A DNA stretch of 64,000 nt from Clostridium hydrogeniformans DSM 21757 (GTDB lineage: Bacteria > Bacillota > Clostridia > Clostridiales > Clostridiaceae). Shown here piece after piece: positions 9,152-16,505 of the stretch. The notes beneath the pieces were generated by a model, which ran no database searches, had not been told where the DNA came from, and was given only the letters and a program-made list of their open reading frames with translations. Location: the NCBI RefSeq assembly GCF_000686705.1, contig NZ_JMLJ01000011.1, forward strand, positions 62,001 to 126,000. The letters are read 5' to 3'. Numbering within the stretch: the stretch's first letter is position 1; the number at the start of each line of letters is the position of its first letter. The position numbers and the translations under genes are program-made.

Positions 9152-10108
9152 ATGAAGAAAATACTATTAACTGGATGTCTTGGACAAATAGGATCTGAAC
9201 TTGTACCACATTTAAGAAACATATATGGTAATGATAACGTAATAGCCACAGATATAAGAAGAATAGAAAACTCTAGTGTAATAGAGGGCGGACCTTTTGA
9301 GGTATTAGATGTTTTAGATGGAAAATCTATGGCAGAGATAGTTAAAAAACATAACTGTGATAGTATAATACATTTAGCAGCTTTACTTTCTGCAGTTGCT
9401 GAAGCTAAACCAGCTCTTGCTTGGGAAATAAATATGGGAGGACTATTTAATGCTTTAGAGGTAGCAAGAGAGAATAAATGTGCATTCTTTACACCTAGCT
9501 CTATAGGTGCTTTTGGACCAAGTACTCCTAAAATAAAGACACCTCAAGATACTATACAAAGACCTGCAACTATGTATGGAGTTACAAAGGTCTCTGGAGA
9601 ACTTTTATGTGATTATTATTATAAAAAGTTTGGAGTGGATACAAGGGGAGTTAGATTCCCAGGTCTTATATCCTATGTAGCAGAACCAGGTGGTGGAACT
9701 ACCGATTATGCAGTTGATATATACTATAAGGCTCTACAAGAAGGAAAGTATAACTGTTATATAAAAGAAGGAACTTATATGGATATGATGTATATGGAGG
9801 ATGCTTTAAATGCAATTGTAAATCTTATGGAGGCAGACCCAAGTAAGTTAATCCATAGAAACTCATTTAATATAACAGCAATGAGTTTTGAACCTTCACA
9901 AATAGCAGCAGAAATCAAAAAGCATATAAAGAATTTTGAAATTACCTATGATGTAGATCCTATAAGACAAGGAATAGCAGATTCATGGCCAGATTCTATT
10001 GATGATACCTGTGCTAAAGAAGAGTGGGGATTCAAAACTAAGTATGACTTATCCTCTATGACTGAGGATATGTTATTAAAACTAAAAACCAAATTAAATA
10101 TAAGATAG
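9152..10108 (+). CDS. tdh: L-threonine 3-dehydrogenase, short-chain (epimerase-like) type
   Basis: This is a 318-residue NAD(P)-binding Rossmann protein of the extended SDR family. It has GCLGQIG (8-14), the active-site YGVTK (Tyr142, Lys146) and a conserved [10 protein letters not shown] stretch. The SDR-type threonine dehydrogenase oxidises threonine to 2-amino-3-ketobutyrate, the substrate of Kbl. Sequence alone could fit a generic sugar epimerase; the adjacent kbl gene decides the call. The start is preceded by GGGGGCGATAAG. Confidence 0.9.
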   Translation: MKKILLTGCLGQIGSELVPHLRNIYGNDNVIATDIRRIENSSVIEGGPFEVLDVLDGKSMAEIVKKHNCDSIIHLAALLSAVAEAKPALAWEINMGGLFNALEVARENKCAFFTPSSIGAFGPSTPKIKTPQDTIQRPATMYGVTKVSGELLCDYYYKKFGVDTRGVRFPGLISYVAEPGGGTTDYAVDIYYKALQEGKYNCYIKEGTYMDMMYMEDALNAIVNLMEADPSKLIHRNSFNITAMSFEPSQIAAEIKKHIKNFEITYDVDPIRQGIADSWPDSIDDTCAKEEWGFKTKYDLSSMTEDMLLKLKTKLNIR

Positions 10109-10125
10109 TTATTATAAATTAAAAT

Positions 10126-10162
10126 AACTCCCTTTGCTTATTTTCAGCTAAGGGAGTTTATG
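10126..10162 (+). terminator. Hairpin between tdh and the ACT-domain gene
   Basis: AACTCCCTT (10126-10134) pairs with AAGGGAGTT (10150-10158). The T-tract after it is poor (TATGTT), so it may be a partial terminator or attenuator leaving some read-through into the next gene. Confidence 0.55.
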
Positions 10163-10184
10163 TTACCATATAAAAGGTGATGAA

Positions 10185-10622
10185 ATGGAAGAAAAATTTT
10201 TAATAGTTAACAGCAAGGTTTTACCAGAAATTTTTGAAAAAGTTATAGAAGTAAAAGAACTAATTTATACTGGGAAGGTTAAGGACATATCAGAAGGGGT
10301 AAAGAAGGTAGGTATAAGTAGAAGTACATTTTATAAATACAAGGATAATGTATTTATTGTTTCAGAAGGACTAAAGGGTCAAAAGGCCACTATAGGTTTG
10401 TTACTGAGTCATAGGGAAGGTGTACTTTCTACGGTATTAGATAGAATAGCAGAGTTTAAGGGGAATATATTAACAATAAGTCAGGATATTCCATTAAATA
10501 ATGCAGCCAACGTTACTATAACTTTTGATATATCTAAAATGGATACAGATATAAAAAATTTAATAAGTAGCGTAGAAAAGATGGACAGTATAATAAGTGT
10601 GAGACTTATTGCTATTGAGTAA
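10185..10622 (+). CDS. ACT-domain protein (UPF0735/PheB-like)
   Basis: This 145-residue protein has an N-terminal helix-turn-helix-like part (about residues 35-60: ISEGVKKVGISRSTFYKYKDNVF) and a C-terminal ACT domain (about 70-145), which normally binds amino acids. The architecture matches the UPF0735 family, which includes B. subtilis PheB and ThrR-like regulators. Placement after the threonine-degradation genes suggests amino-acid-responsive regulation, but this is inference. AAAGGTGATGAA precedes the ATG. A terminator follows. Confidence 0.8.
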   Translation: MEEKFLIVNSKVLPEIFEKVIEVKELIYTGKVKDISEGVKKVGISRSTFYKYKDNVFIVSEGLKGQKATIGLLLSHREGVLSTVLDRIAEFKGNILTISQDIPLNNAANVTITFDISKMDTDIKNLISSVEKMDSIISVRLIAIE

Positions 10623-10626
10623 AATT

Positions 10627-10657
10627 AAAAAGGTTAGCATATATGCTAGCCTTTTTA
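10627..10657 (+). terminator. Terminator after the ACT-domain gene
   Basis: AAAGGTTAGCA and TGCTAGCCTTT form a stem with one G-U pair and a short loop, followed by TTTTTAG. Confidence 0.8.
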
Positions 10658-10662
10658 GCTTT

Positions 10663-10694
10663 AAATAAAAAACGGCAGTGGGGGACACTGCCGT
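10663..10694 (-). terminator. Terminator of ohrR
   Basis: ACGGCAGTG (10672-10680) and CACTGCCGT (10686-10694) form a GC-rich stem. On the minus strand the stem is followed by TTTTTTATTT. A second dyad (ATACATTTTA/TAAAATGTAT, 10698-10722) lies between it and the stop codon. Confidence 0.85.
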
Positions 10695-10740
10695 CTTATA
10701 CATTTTAGGGGATAAAATGTATAGGGGAATCAAAATGGAA

Positions 10741-11175
10741 TCAATTATTTTTAATACTATTTAGAACATACTTTACCTGATCTCTCAGCTTTGATATCTC
10801 ATCTGAAGATAGACCAGTATCACAACAGATACCATTTGGAATGTCTTTAAACTTCTCATTAAGGGATCTGCCAGGTTCAGTAAGTCTTATAACTACTTTA
10901 CGTTCATCATCTTTAGAACGGGTACGTGTTATATGACCATGCTCCTCTAACTTTTTAAGTAGGGGTGTTAGAGTACCTGAATCAAGATAAAGTTTATCTC
11001 CAAGTTCCTTTACTGAAACCTCATCTTTTTCAAGTAGAGCCAGTAAAGTAATATATTGAGTGTATGTTAAATTTAGGGGTTCTAAATAAGGTCTATATAA
11101 CCTTATTATCTCTTTTGAGCATGCATATATTGCAAAGCAAAGCTGATTATCTAACCTTAAAATATCATCAAGCAT
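10741..11175 (-). CDS. ohrR: OhrR-type MarR family peroxide-sensing repressor
   Basis: With the corrected start this is a 144-residue winged-helix protein. NQLCFAIYACSKEIIRLYRPYLEPLNLTYTQY matches the OhrR signature: Cys13, Tyr17, Tyr27 and Tyr38 align, with an offset of two, to the sensing Cys15 and its tyrosine partners Tyr19, Tyr29 and Tyr40 in B. subtilis OhrR. Two adjacent cysteines at 117-118 raise the possibility of a two-cysteine disulfide mechanism. ATG 11175 has GAGGAG 9 bases upstream; the longer frame from 11211 lacks such a site. No ohr gene is adjacent. Autoregulation is likely because a dyad overlaps its promoter. Confidence 0.85.
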   Translation of the reverse strand: MLDDILRLDNQLCFAIYACSKEIIRLYRPYLEPLNLTYTQYITLLALLEKDEVSVKELGDKLYLDSGTLTPLLKKLEEHGHITRTRSKDDERKVVIRLTEPGRSLNEKFKDIPNGICCDTGLSSDEISKLRDQVKYVLNSIKNN

Positions 11176-11231
11176 ATCTAAATTCTCCTCTTGTAAAAAG
11201 GGATAAATCAATAAATTGATTTTATGCTTTT

Positions 11232-11263
11232 ATTCTATATTAAATAATAATAGTTGTCAACTA
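11232..11263 (-). promoter_or_regulatory. ohrR promoter with overlapping operator-like dyad
   Basis: On the minus strand, TTGACA (11260-11255) and TAGAAT (11237-11232) are 17 bases apart. The perfect palindrome TAGTTGTCAACTA (11251-11263) covers the -35, as expected for a repressor site. Repressor binding is inferred. Confidence 0.6.
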
Positions 11264-11370
11264 ATAATATTTATAAAATTTATTCTTTAATAATTTGTTC
11301 AAAAATATGGATAAAAATATGGTTTTAAAGTACAATTATTATAGAGATTTTAAAGAGAGGCGGGTTATAT

Positions 11371-12615
11371 ATGAATAAAGATACATTTATAAGACATAGG
11401 AAGGCTTTACTTGATACAGTAGATAATGGTTCAATGATAATATTATTTGCAGGTCATCCTAAGAAGAAATCTGCTGACCAGGAGTATGCATTTACACCTA
11501 ACAGAAACTTTTATTATTTAACTGGAATAGATGAAGATAGTGTTATTTATGTGGCAGTGAAAAAGTTTGATGGAAATCTTACTGAGAGCCTATATATAAA
11601 GAATGCTGATCCTTTTATGGAAAAATGGGTTGGAAAGACTATTTCTAAGGAAGAAGCAAAGGAGCTTTCAGGAATTGAAGATATAAGATATGTAGAGAAC
11701 TTTAAAAAAGATGTTCATTTTTCAATAGCTAGTGATATATATAATGTAAATTTAGATTTAGAAAGAGATAGATTTAAGGATGTAACAAGCTATAGTGAAG
11801 ATTTTGCAAAGAAGCTTCAAGATAAATATCCTTACGTAAGTATAAAGAATATTTATAATGCAATCTGCGAACTTAGAGTATGTAAAGATGAAGATGAAGT
11901 AAATGAAATAAGAAAAGCTATAGAAATAACTAAAGAAGGAATAGAATCCTTAATGAAAAATAGTAAGGCTGGAATTAAGGAGTATCAATTAGAAGCATAT
12001 TTTAACTTTGTTTTAAATATGAATGGAGTTAAGGATGTTGCCTTTGATACTATAGCAGCATCAGGAAAAAATGCTACAGTATTACACTATGTTTCTAATG
12101 AGGATGATCTTAAAGATGGCGATTTAATATTATTTGACTTAGGTGCTCAACATAATTATTATTGTGGAGATATCAGTAGAACCTTCCCTGTAAATGGAAA
12201 GTTTACTGAAAGACAAAAACAAATCTACAATATAGTTTTAAAAGCAGAGCTTGAAACCATAAAGGCAATAAAGCCAGGAGTTCCATTTGTGAGCTTAAAT
12301 AATGTAACTAAGAAGGTTCTTGCAGAGGGATTAAAAGAACTAGGAATTATAAAGGAAGATAGTGAACTTTCTAAATACTATTACCATGGAGTAAGTCATA
12401 ATTTAGGATTAGATGTTCATGATGTAGGAAGACGTGACGTAGAACTTAAGGAAGGTATGGTACTTACAGTAGAGCCAGGTCTTTATATAGAAGAAGAAAG
12501 CATAGGCATAAGAATAGAGGATGATATTCTTGTAACTAAGGATGGATGTGAAAATCTTTCTAAGGATATAATAAAAACTGTAGAAGAAATAGAAGCTTTT
12601 ATGGAGAAAAAATAG
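11371..12615 (+). CDS. M24B family Xaa-Pro aminopeptidase
   Basis: This 414-residue protein has an N-terminal aminopeptidase P domain (about 1-170, with FTPNRNFYYLTG) and a C-terminal pita-bread metallopeptidase domain. The metal ligands are visible in FDLGAQHNYYCGDISRTF, HGVSHNLGLDVHD, TVEPGLYIE and GIRIEDD. It removes N-terminal residues preceding proline in the cytosol, using two Mn2+ ions. GAGAGGCGGG precedes the ATG. It is transcribed divergently from ohrR, and co-regulation is possible but unproven. Confidence 0.9.
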   Translation: MNKDTFIRHRKALLDTVDNGSMIILFAGHPKKKSADQEYAFTPNRNFYYLTGIDEDSVIYVAVKKFDGNLTESLYIKNADPFMEKWVGKTISKEEAKELSGIEDIRYVENFKKDVHFSIASDIYNVNLDLERDRFKDVTSYSEDFAKKLQDKYPYVSIKNIYNAICELRVCKDEDEVNEIRKAIEITKEGIESLMKNSKAGIKEYQLEAYFNFVLNMNGVKDVAFDTIAASGKNATVLHYVSNEDDLKDGDLILFDLGAQHNYYCGDISRTFPVNGKFTERQKQIYNIVLKAELETIKAIKPGVPFVSLNNVTKKVLAEGLKELGIIKEDSELSKYYYHGVSHNLGLDVHDVGRRDVELKEGMVLTVEPGLYIEEESIGIRIEDDILVTKDGCENLSKDIIKTVEEIEAFMEKK

Positions 12616-12748
12616 CTTATAGTATAAAACTATATTAAATGCATATGGAATTTTACTATAGGTAAATTATGTTTAAGTAGAAATTTTATAATTTAACTTT
12701 TAATTTCTATAGAATATAAACTTAAAAGGTATTTAAATAAAATATATA

Positions 12749-12777
12749 TTGACATTAGACTTTTAATTTCATATGAT
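12749..12777 (+). promoter_or_regulatory. Promoter of the metG leader
   Basis: A perfect TTGACA (12749-12754) is followed after 17 bases by TATGAT (12772-12777). Transcription would start near 12784, just before the T-box leader. Confidence 0.65.
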
Positions 12778-12802
12778 GGAATTAATAAATTCAATTATTA
12801 AA

Positions 12803-13098
12803 TTAGTGCAATGAAGAGAAGAGTAGTATTATGGAAGGTCTAAAGAGAGCTGGATTTGGTGAGAGCCAGTGACTAGAAATTTTATGAAGATGGTCTTGGA
12901 GCATACCTTTTGAGAGATATATTCTTTAGAAAGGTACGGGTGCAACCGTTAAATTGTACGGTGATAAAAGTCATATCATTTAAGGTGATAGGATAGAGTC
13001 ACTTATTGAGGTGTTTTTGGTGACAAAAACATAAATTAGAGTGGTAACGCGTATACACGTCTCTATGTAGGTTAATCTTACATAGAGACTTTTTTATT
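12803..13098 (+). promoter_or_regulatory. T-box riboswitch, tRNA-Met
   Basis: The leader opens with the stem I sequence ATGAAGAGAAGAGTA. It contains a specifier region GAAG-ATG-G (ATG at 12890-12892), the T-box-like AGAGTGGTAACGCG near 13042-13055, and a terminator whose arms GTCTCTATGTAGG and TACATAGAGAC are followed by TTTTTT. The T-box deviates slightly from the usual GGTGGNACCGCG (GTGGTAACGCG). Uncharged tRNA-Met should stabilise the antiterminator and allow metG expression. Confidence 0.9.
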
Positions 13099-13306
13099 TT
13101 CTACTATTTTTTCCTAAGACTTTTTAGAGTTAGAATAAGAATCAGTAGAAAGCTTTCTAGAAGTAGCTATGAGTATTTCTTTTAATTAAGACTTATTTAG
13201 AGCTAAAAACACCTTGGTATTAAGCTCTTTATTTTATAAATCTATTAAATGGAGCAAAATATAAGAAAAGTAGAATATTATTAAAAAGAATAAGGAGAAG
13301 ATAATT
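13099..13306 (+). promoter_or_regulatory. Post-terminator leader of metG
   Basis: About 200 bases separate the T-box terminator from the metG start. They contain a second dyad, AGAGCT...AGCTCT (about 13200-13229), followed by TTATTTT, which resembles a weak second terminator. No ORF of note is present. Confidence 0.35.
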
Positions 13307-15247
13307 ATGTGTAATAAGAAAAAGTATTATATAACAACACCAATTTATTATCCATCTGCAAACCTTCATATAGGTAATACTTATACAACAGTGGCAGCAG
13401 ATGCTTTAGCTAGATTTAAAAGATTGGCAGGATATGATGTGTTCTTTTTAACAGGAACAGATGAACATGGTCAAAAAATTCAAAGAATAGCTGAAGACAA
13501 GGGAGTAACTCCAAAGGAGTATGTAGACGAAATAGTTAGTGGTATAAGAAAACTTTGGGACATTATGGACATAAAGTATGATAAGTTCATAAGAACCACT
13601 GATGATTATCATATTAAGGCAGTTCAAGATATATTTAAGAAGCTTTATGACCAAGGAGATATATATAAATCTTCTTATGAGGGATTATACTGTACTCCAT
13701 GTGAATCCTTCTGGACGGAAACTCAACTTGTAAATGGTAACTGCCCAGATTGTGGAAGACCAGTTGAAAAGGCTAAGGAAGAAGCTTACTTCTTTAAAAT
13801 GAGTAAGTATTCAGATAGACTTATAAAGCATATAGAAGAAAATCCAGAGTTTATACAACCAGAGTCAAGAAAGAATGAAATGGTAAATAACTTCTTAAAG
13901 CCAGGTCTTCAAGATTTATGTGTATCTAGAACATCCTTTAATTGGGGAATACCTGTAAAGTTCGATAATGATCACGTAGTATATGTTTGGATAGATGCTC
14001 TATCTAACTATATAACAGCTCTTGGATACGGAAGTGAAAATAAAGAGCTTTATGAAAAGTATTGGCCAGCAGATGTTCATTTAATAGGAAAGGATATTTT
14101 AAGATTCCATACTATATACTGGCCTATAATGCTTATGGCATTAGGACTTGAACTTCCAAAACAAGTATTTGGTCATGGATGGCTTCTTGTAGATGGAGGA
14201 AAGATGTCAAAATCTAAGGGGAATGTGGTTGACCCAGTAGTACTTGTAGATCACTTTGGAGTGGATGCAGTAAGATATTATTTATTAAGAGAAATACCAT
14301 TTGGAGCAGATGGATTATTTAATAATGAAACTTTCATAAAGAAGATTAACTCAGACCTTGCAAATGATCTTGGAAATCTTCTTTCAAGAACAATAGCAAT
14401 GGTGGATAAGTATTTTGGAGGAGTAATACAAAGTCCTTTAGTTAAGGAAGAAATAGACAAAGAACTTATAGATCTTGCTTTAGCTACTCCAAAGAATGTG
14501 GAAAATTCTATAAATGACTTAAAGATTCCTGAAGCACTTTCTCATATATGGACTTTAGTAGGAAGAGCTAATAAATATATAGACGAAACAACTCCATGGA
14601 TACTTGCAAAAGATGAGGAGAAGAAAGAAAGACTAGGAACGGTTCTATATAATCTTCTTGAAAGCTTAAGATTTATATCTGTTCTTGTATCTCCATTCTT
14701 ACCTTCTACTTCTGAGAAGATAAAGGCACAATTAAATGTAGATGTAGCTACATGGGATAGTTTATCTGCCTTTGATGGTACTCAAGGAGGAGCTAAAGTT
14801 AATAAGGGAGAGGTTATATTCCCAAGAATAGATGTAGAAGCTAAGCTTACTGAGCTTGAGGCTTTAAAGGCTGAATCAGTTAAGGAAGAGGTAAAGCCTT
14901 CTATGAAGCCTTTAAAAGAAGAAATAACCATAGATGATTTTGATAAAATAGATTTAAGAGTGGTTAAGGTAATACACTGTGAACCAGTACCAAAGGCAAA
15001 GAAACTTTTAAAATTAAAGGTTGATTTAGATGGAGAAGAAAGACAAGTAATTTCAGGAATATCTCAGTATTATAAGCCAGAAGATTTAATTGGAAAATAT
15101 GTTGTTCTTGTAGCTAACTTAAAGCCAGTTAAATTAAGAGGCGAATTATCTCAAGGTATGATACTGGCAGCATCTACTGATGATGATTCTAAGCTATTTA
15201 CTGTATCTATTCCAGGAGACTTACCAACAGGAAGTCAAGTTAGATAG
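13307..15247 (+). CDS. metG: Methionyl-tRNA synthetase
   Basis: This 646-residue class I synthetase has the HIGH-type motif HIGN (21-24), a zinc knuckle CTPC...CPDC (about 126-147), the GKMSKS motif near residue 300, an anticodon-binding helical domain, and a C-terminal EMAP/Trbp-type tRNA-binding domain (about 545-646, VDLRVVKV-like start, GELSQGMILAA). It charges tRNA-Met. The length is normal for the form with the C-terminal domain. It is controlled by the T-box leader immediately upstream. AAGGAGAAG precedes the ATG. Confidence 0.97.
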   Translation: MCNKKKYYITTPIYYPSANLHIGNTYTTVAADALARFKRLAGYDVFFLTGTDEHGQKIQRIAEDKGVTPKEYVDEIVSGIRKLWDIMDIKYDKFIRTTDDYHIKAVQDIFKKLYDQGDIYKSSYEGLYCTPCESFWTETQLVNGNCPDCGRPVEKAKEEAYFFKMSKYSDRLIKHIEENPEFIQPESRKNEMVNNFLKPGLQDLCVSRTSFNWGIPVKFDNDHVVYVWIDALSNYITALGYGSENKELYEKYWPADVHLIGKDILRFHTIYWPIMLMALGLELPKQVFGHGWLLVDGGKMSKSKGNVVDPVVLVDHFGVDAVRYYLLREIPFGADGLFNNETFIKKINSDLANDLGNLLSRTIAMVDKYFGGVIQSPLVKEEIDKELIDLALATPKNVENSINDLKIPEALSHIWTLVGRANKYIDETTPWILAKDEEKKERLGTVLYNLLESLRFISVLVSPFLPSTSEKIKAQLNVDVATWDSLSAFDGTQGGAKVNKGEVIFPRIDVEAKLTELEALKAESVKEEVKPSMKPLKEEITIDDFDKIDLRVVKVIHCEPVPKAKKLLKLKVDLDGEERQVISGISQYYKPEDLIGKYVVLVANLKPVKLRGELSQGMILAASTDDDSKLFTVSIPGDLPTGSQVR

Positions 15248-15260
15248 GACAATATTAATT

Positions 15261-15303
15261 AAGGAATAAGACTAAGAATTACTTAGTTTTATTCCTTTTT
15301 ATT
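15261..15303 (+). terminator. Terminator of metG
   Basis: AAGGAATAAGACTAAG and CTTAGTTTTATTCCTT form a 16-bp stem with one G-U pair, followed by TTTTATTTT. Confidence 0.85.
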
Positions 15304-15515
15304 TTAATTTTTTTGTATTAGGTAGATTTTAAGATACTCATAACAGATGACTTAAAATTATAGCATATAAAATATTAAATCAATTATTACAAGAATGAAA
15401 TTAATTTATTCAAATCTAATTAAGAAAGCGAAGTGTTTAATAAATATGTTAGTTTAGGGTAATAATAGTTAGAGTCTATAAAGATATTATTTATTTCAAT
15501 AATAGGAGGATGACT

Positions 15516-16325
15516 ATGACTAAAGGAATCTCTTTGCATATAGGATTAAATTCAATAGACCCTAAGGTTTATGGAGGAAATGGAGCTTTAAAGGGATGTG
15601 AAAATGATGCTAATTCTATGTCAAATATAGCAAAATATTTAAAATATAATGAAACGAAGGTGCTATTAACAGAATCAGCTACGAAAGAAGCAGTTATAAA
15701 TGAAATAAAAAGGTCAGCAGAGGCATTAGATGAAGGAGATATATTTTTCTTATCTTACTCAGGGCATGGTGGTCAGATAAAAGATTTAAATAATGATGAA
15801 GATGATAGTTATGATGAAACATGGTGTTTATATAATGGTCAATTACTAGATGATGAATTATATAGCCTATGGCAATCATTTAAAGCTGATGTAAGAATAA
15901 TACTTTTGTCAGATTCATGTCATAGTGGGACTATAAGCAAAGCTGAGAATTATAATTTACCTAAAGGAAGAAATAGCACAGATAGTATAACTTATAGATT
16001 CTTACCAAGAGAATTTACACAAGGTGAATATGAAATCAATAGGGATAAGTATTCTAATATATCAAAACCAAATAAAAACAATTTACAATGTACAGTTAAA
16101 TTAATATCAGGTTGCCAAGATAATCAATTATCAAGCGATGGAGATGTAAACGGATTATTTACAGAAAAGCTATTGAAGGTATGGAACAATGGAACATTCA
16201 ATAGGGACTATAGAAGATTTCATAAAGAAATTGTAAGATTAATGCCACCAGATCAAACTCCAATGTACTCAAATATTGGGAAAGTTAATGATTACTTTGA
16301 AAGACAGAAACCATTTAATCTTTAA
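15516..16325 (+). CDS. Caspase-like (C14/metacaspase type) cysteine protease
   Basis: This 269-residue protein is essentially one caspase-hemoglobinase domain. The catalytic pair is visible: His84 in SYSGHGG and Cys135 in LSDSCHSG, each after a hydrophobic strand. An acidic DLNNDEDD stretch follows the histidine, as in Ca2+-dependent metacaspases. There is no signal peptide, membrane segment or adaptor domain. AGGAGG is followed after 6 bases by ATG 15516; an in-frame ATG at 15510 abuts the binding site and is unlikely. The substrate is unknown. A strong terminator separates it from the vWA/MoxR operon, and any link to that operon is speculative. Confidence 0.85.
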   Translation: MTKGISLHIGLNSIDPKVYGGNGALKGCENDANSMSNIAKYLKYNETKVLLTESATKEAVINEIKRSAEALDEGDIFFLSYSGHGGQIKDLNNDEDDSYDETWCLYNGQLLDDELYSLWQSFKADVRIILLSDSCHSGTISKAENYNLPKGRNSTDSITYRFLPREFTQGEYEINRDKYSNISKPNKNNLQCTVKLISGCQDNQLSSDGDVNGLFTEKLLKVWNNGTFNRDYRRFHKEIVRLMPPDQTPMYSNIGKVNDYFERQKPFNL

Positions 16326-16363
16326 AATTATATAAAAACACTATATTAAATTATATGATTTTA

Positions 16364-16397
16364 AAACCGCACTTTTAAATTTAGTGCGGTTATTTTT
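16364..16397 (+). terminator. Terminator of the caspase gene
   Basis: AACCGCACT (16365-16373) and AGTGCGGTT (16383-16391) form a perfect stem followed by ATTTTT. Confidence 0.88.
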
Positions 16398-16505
16398 GTA
16401 AGAAAGTCTTAAGAAATTTAAGAAAGGTTTAATTAGAATAGGAAAAATTGCTATGATATAATTAAAATGTAAATAATTGCAAAGATAACGGGGGAGAATA
16501 ATTAA

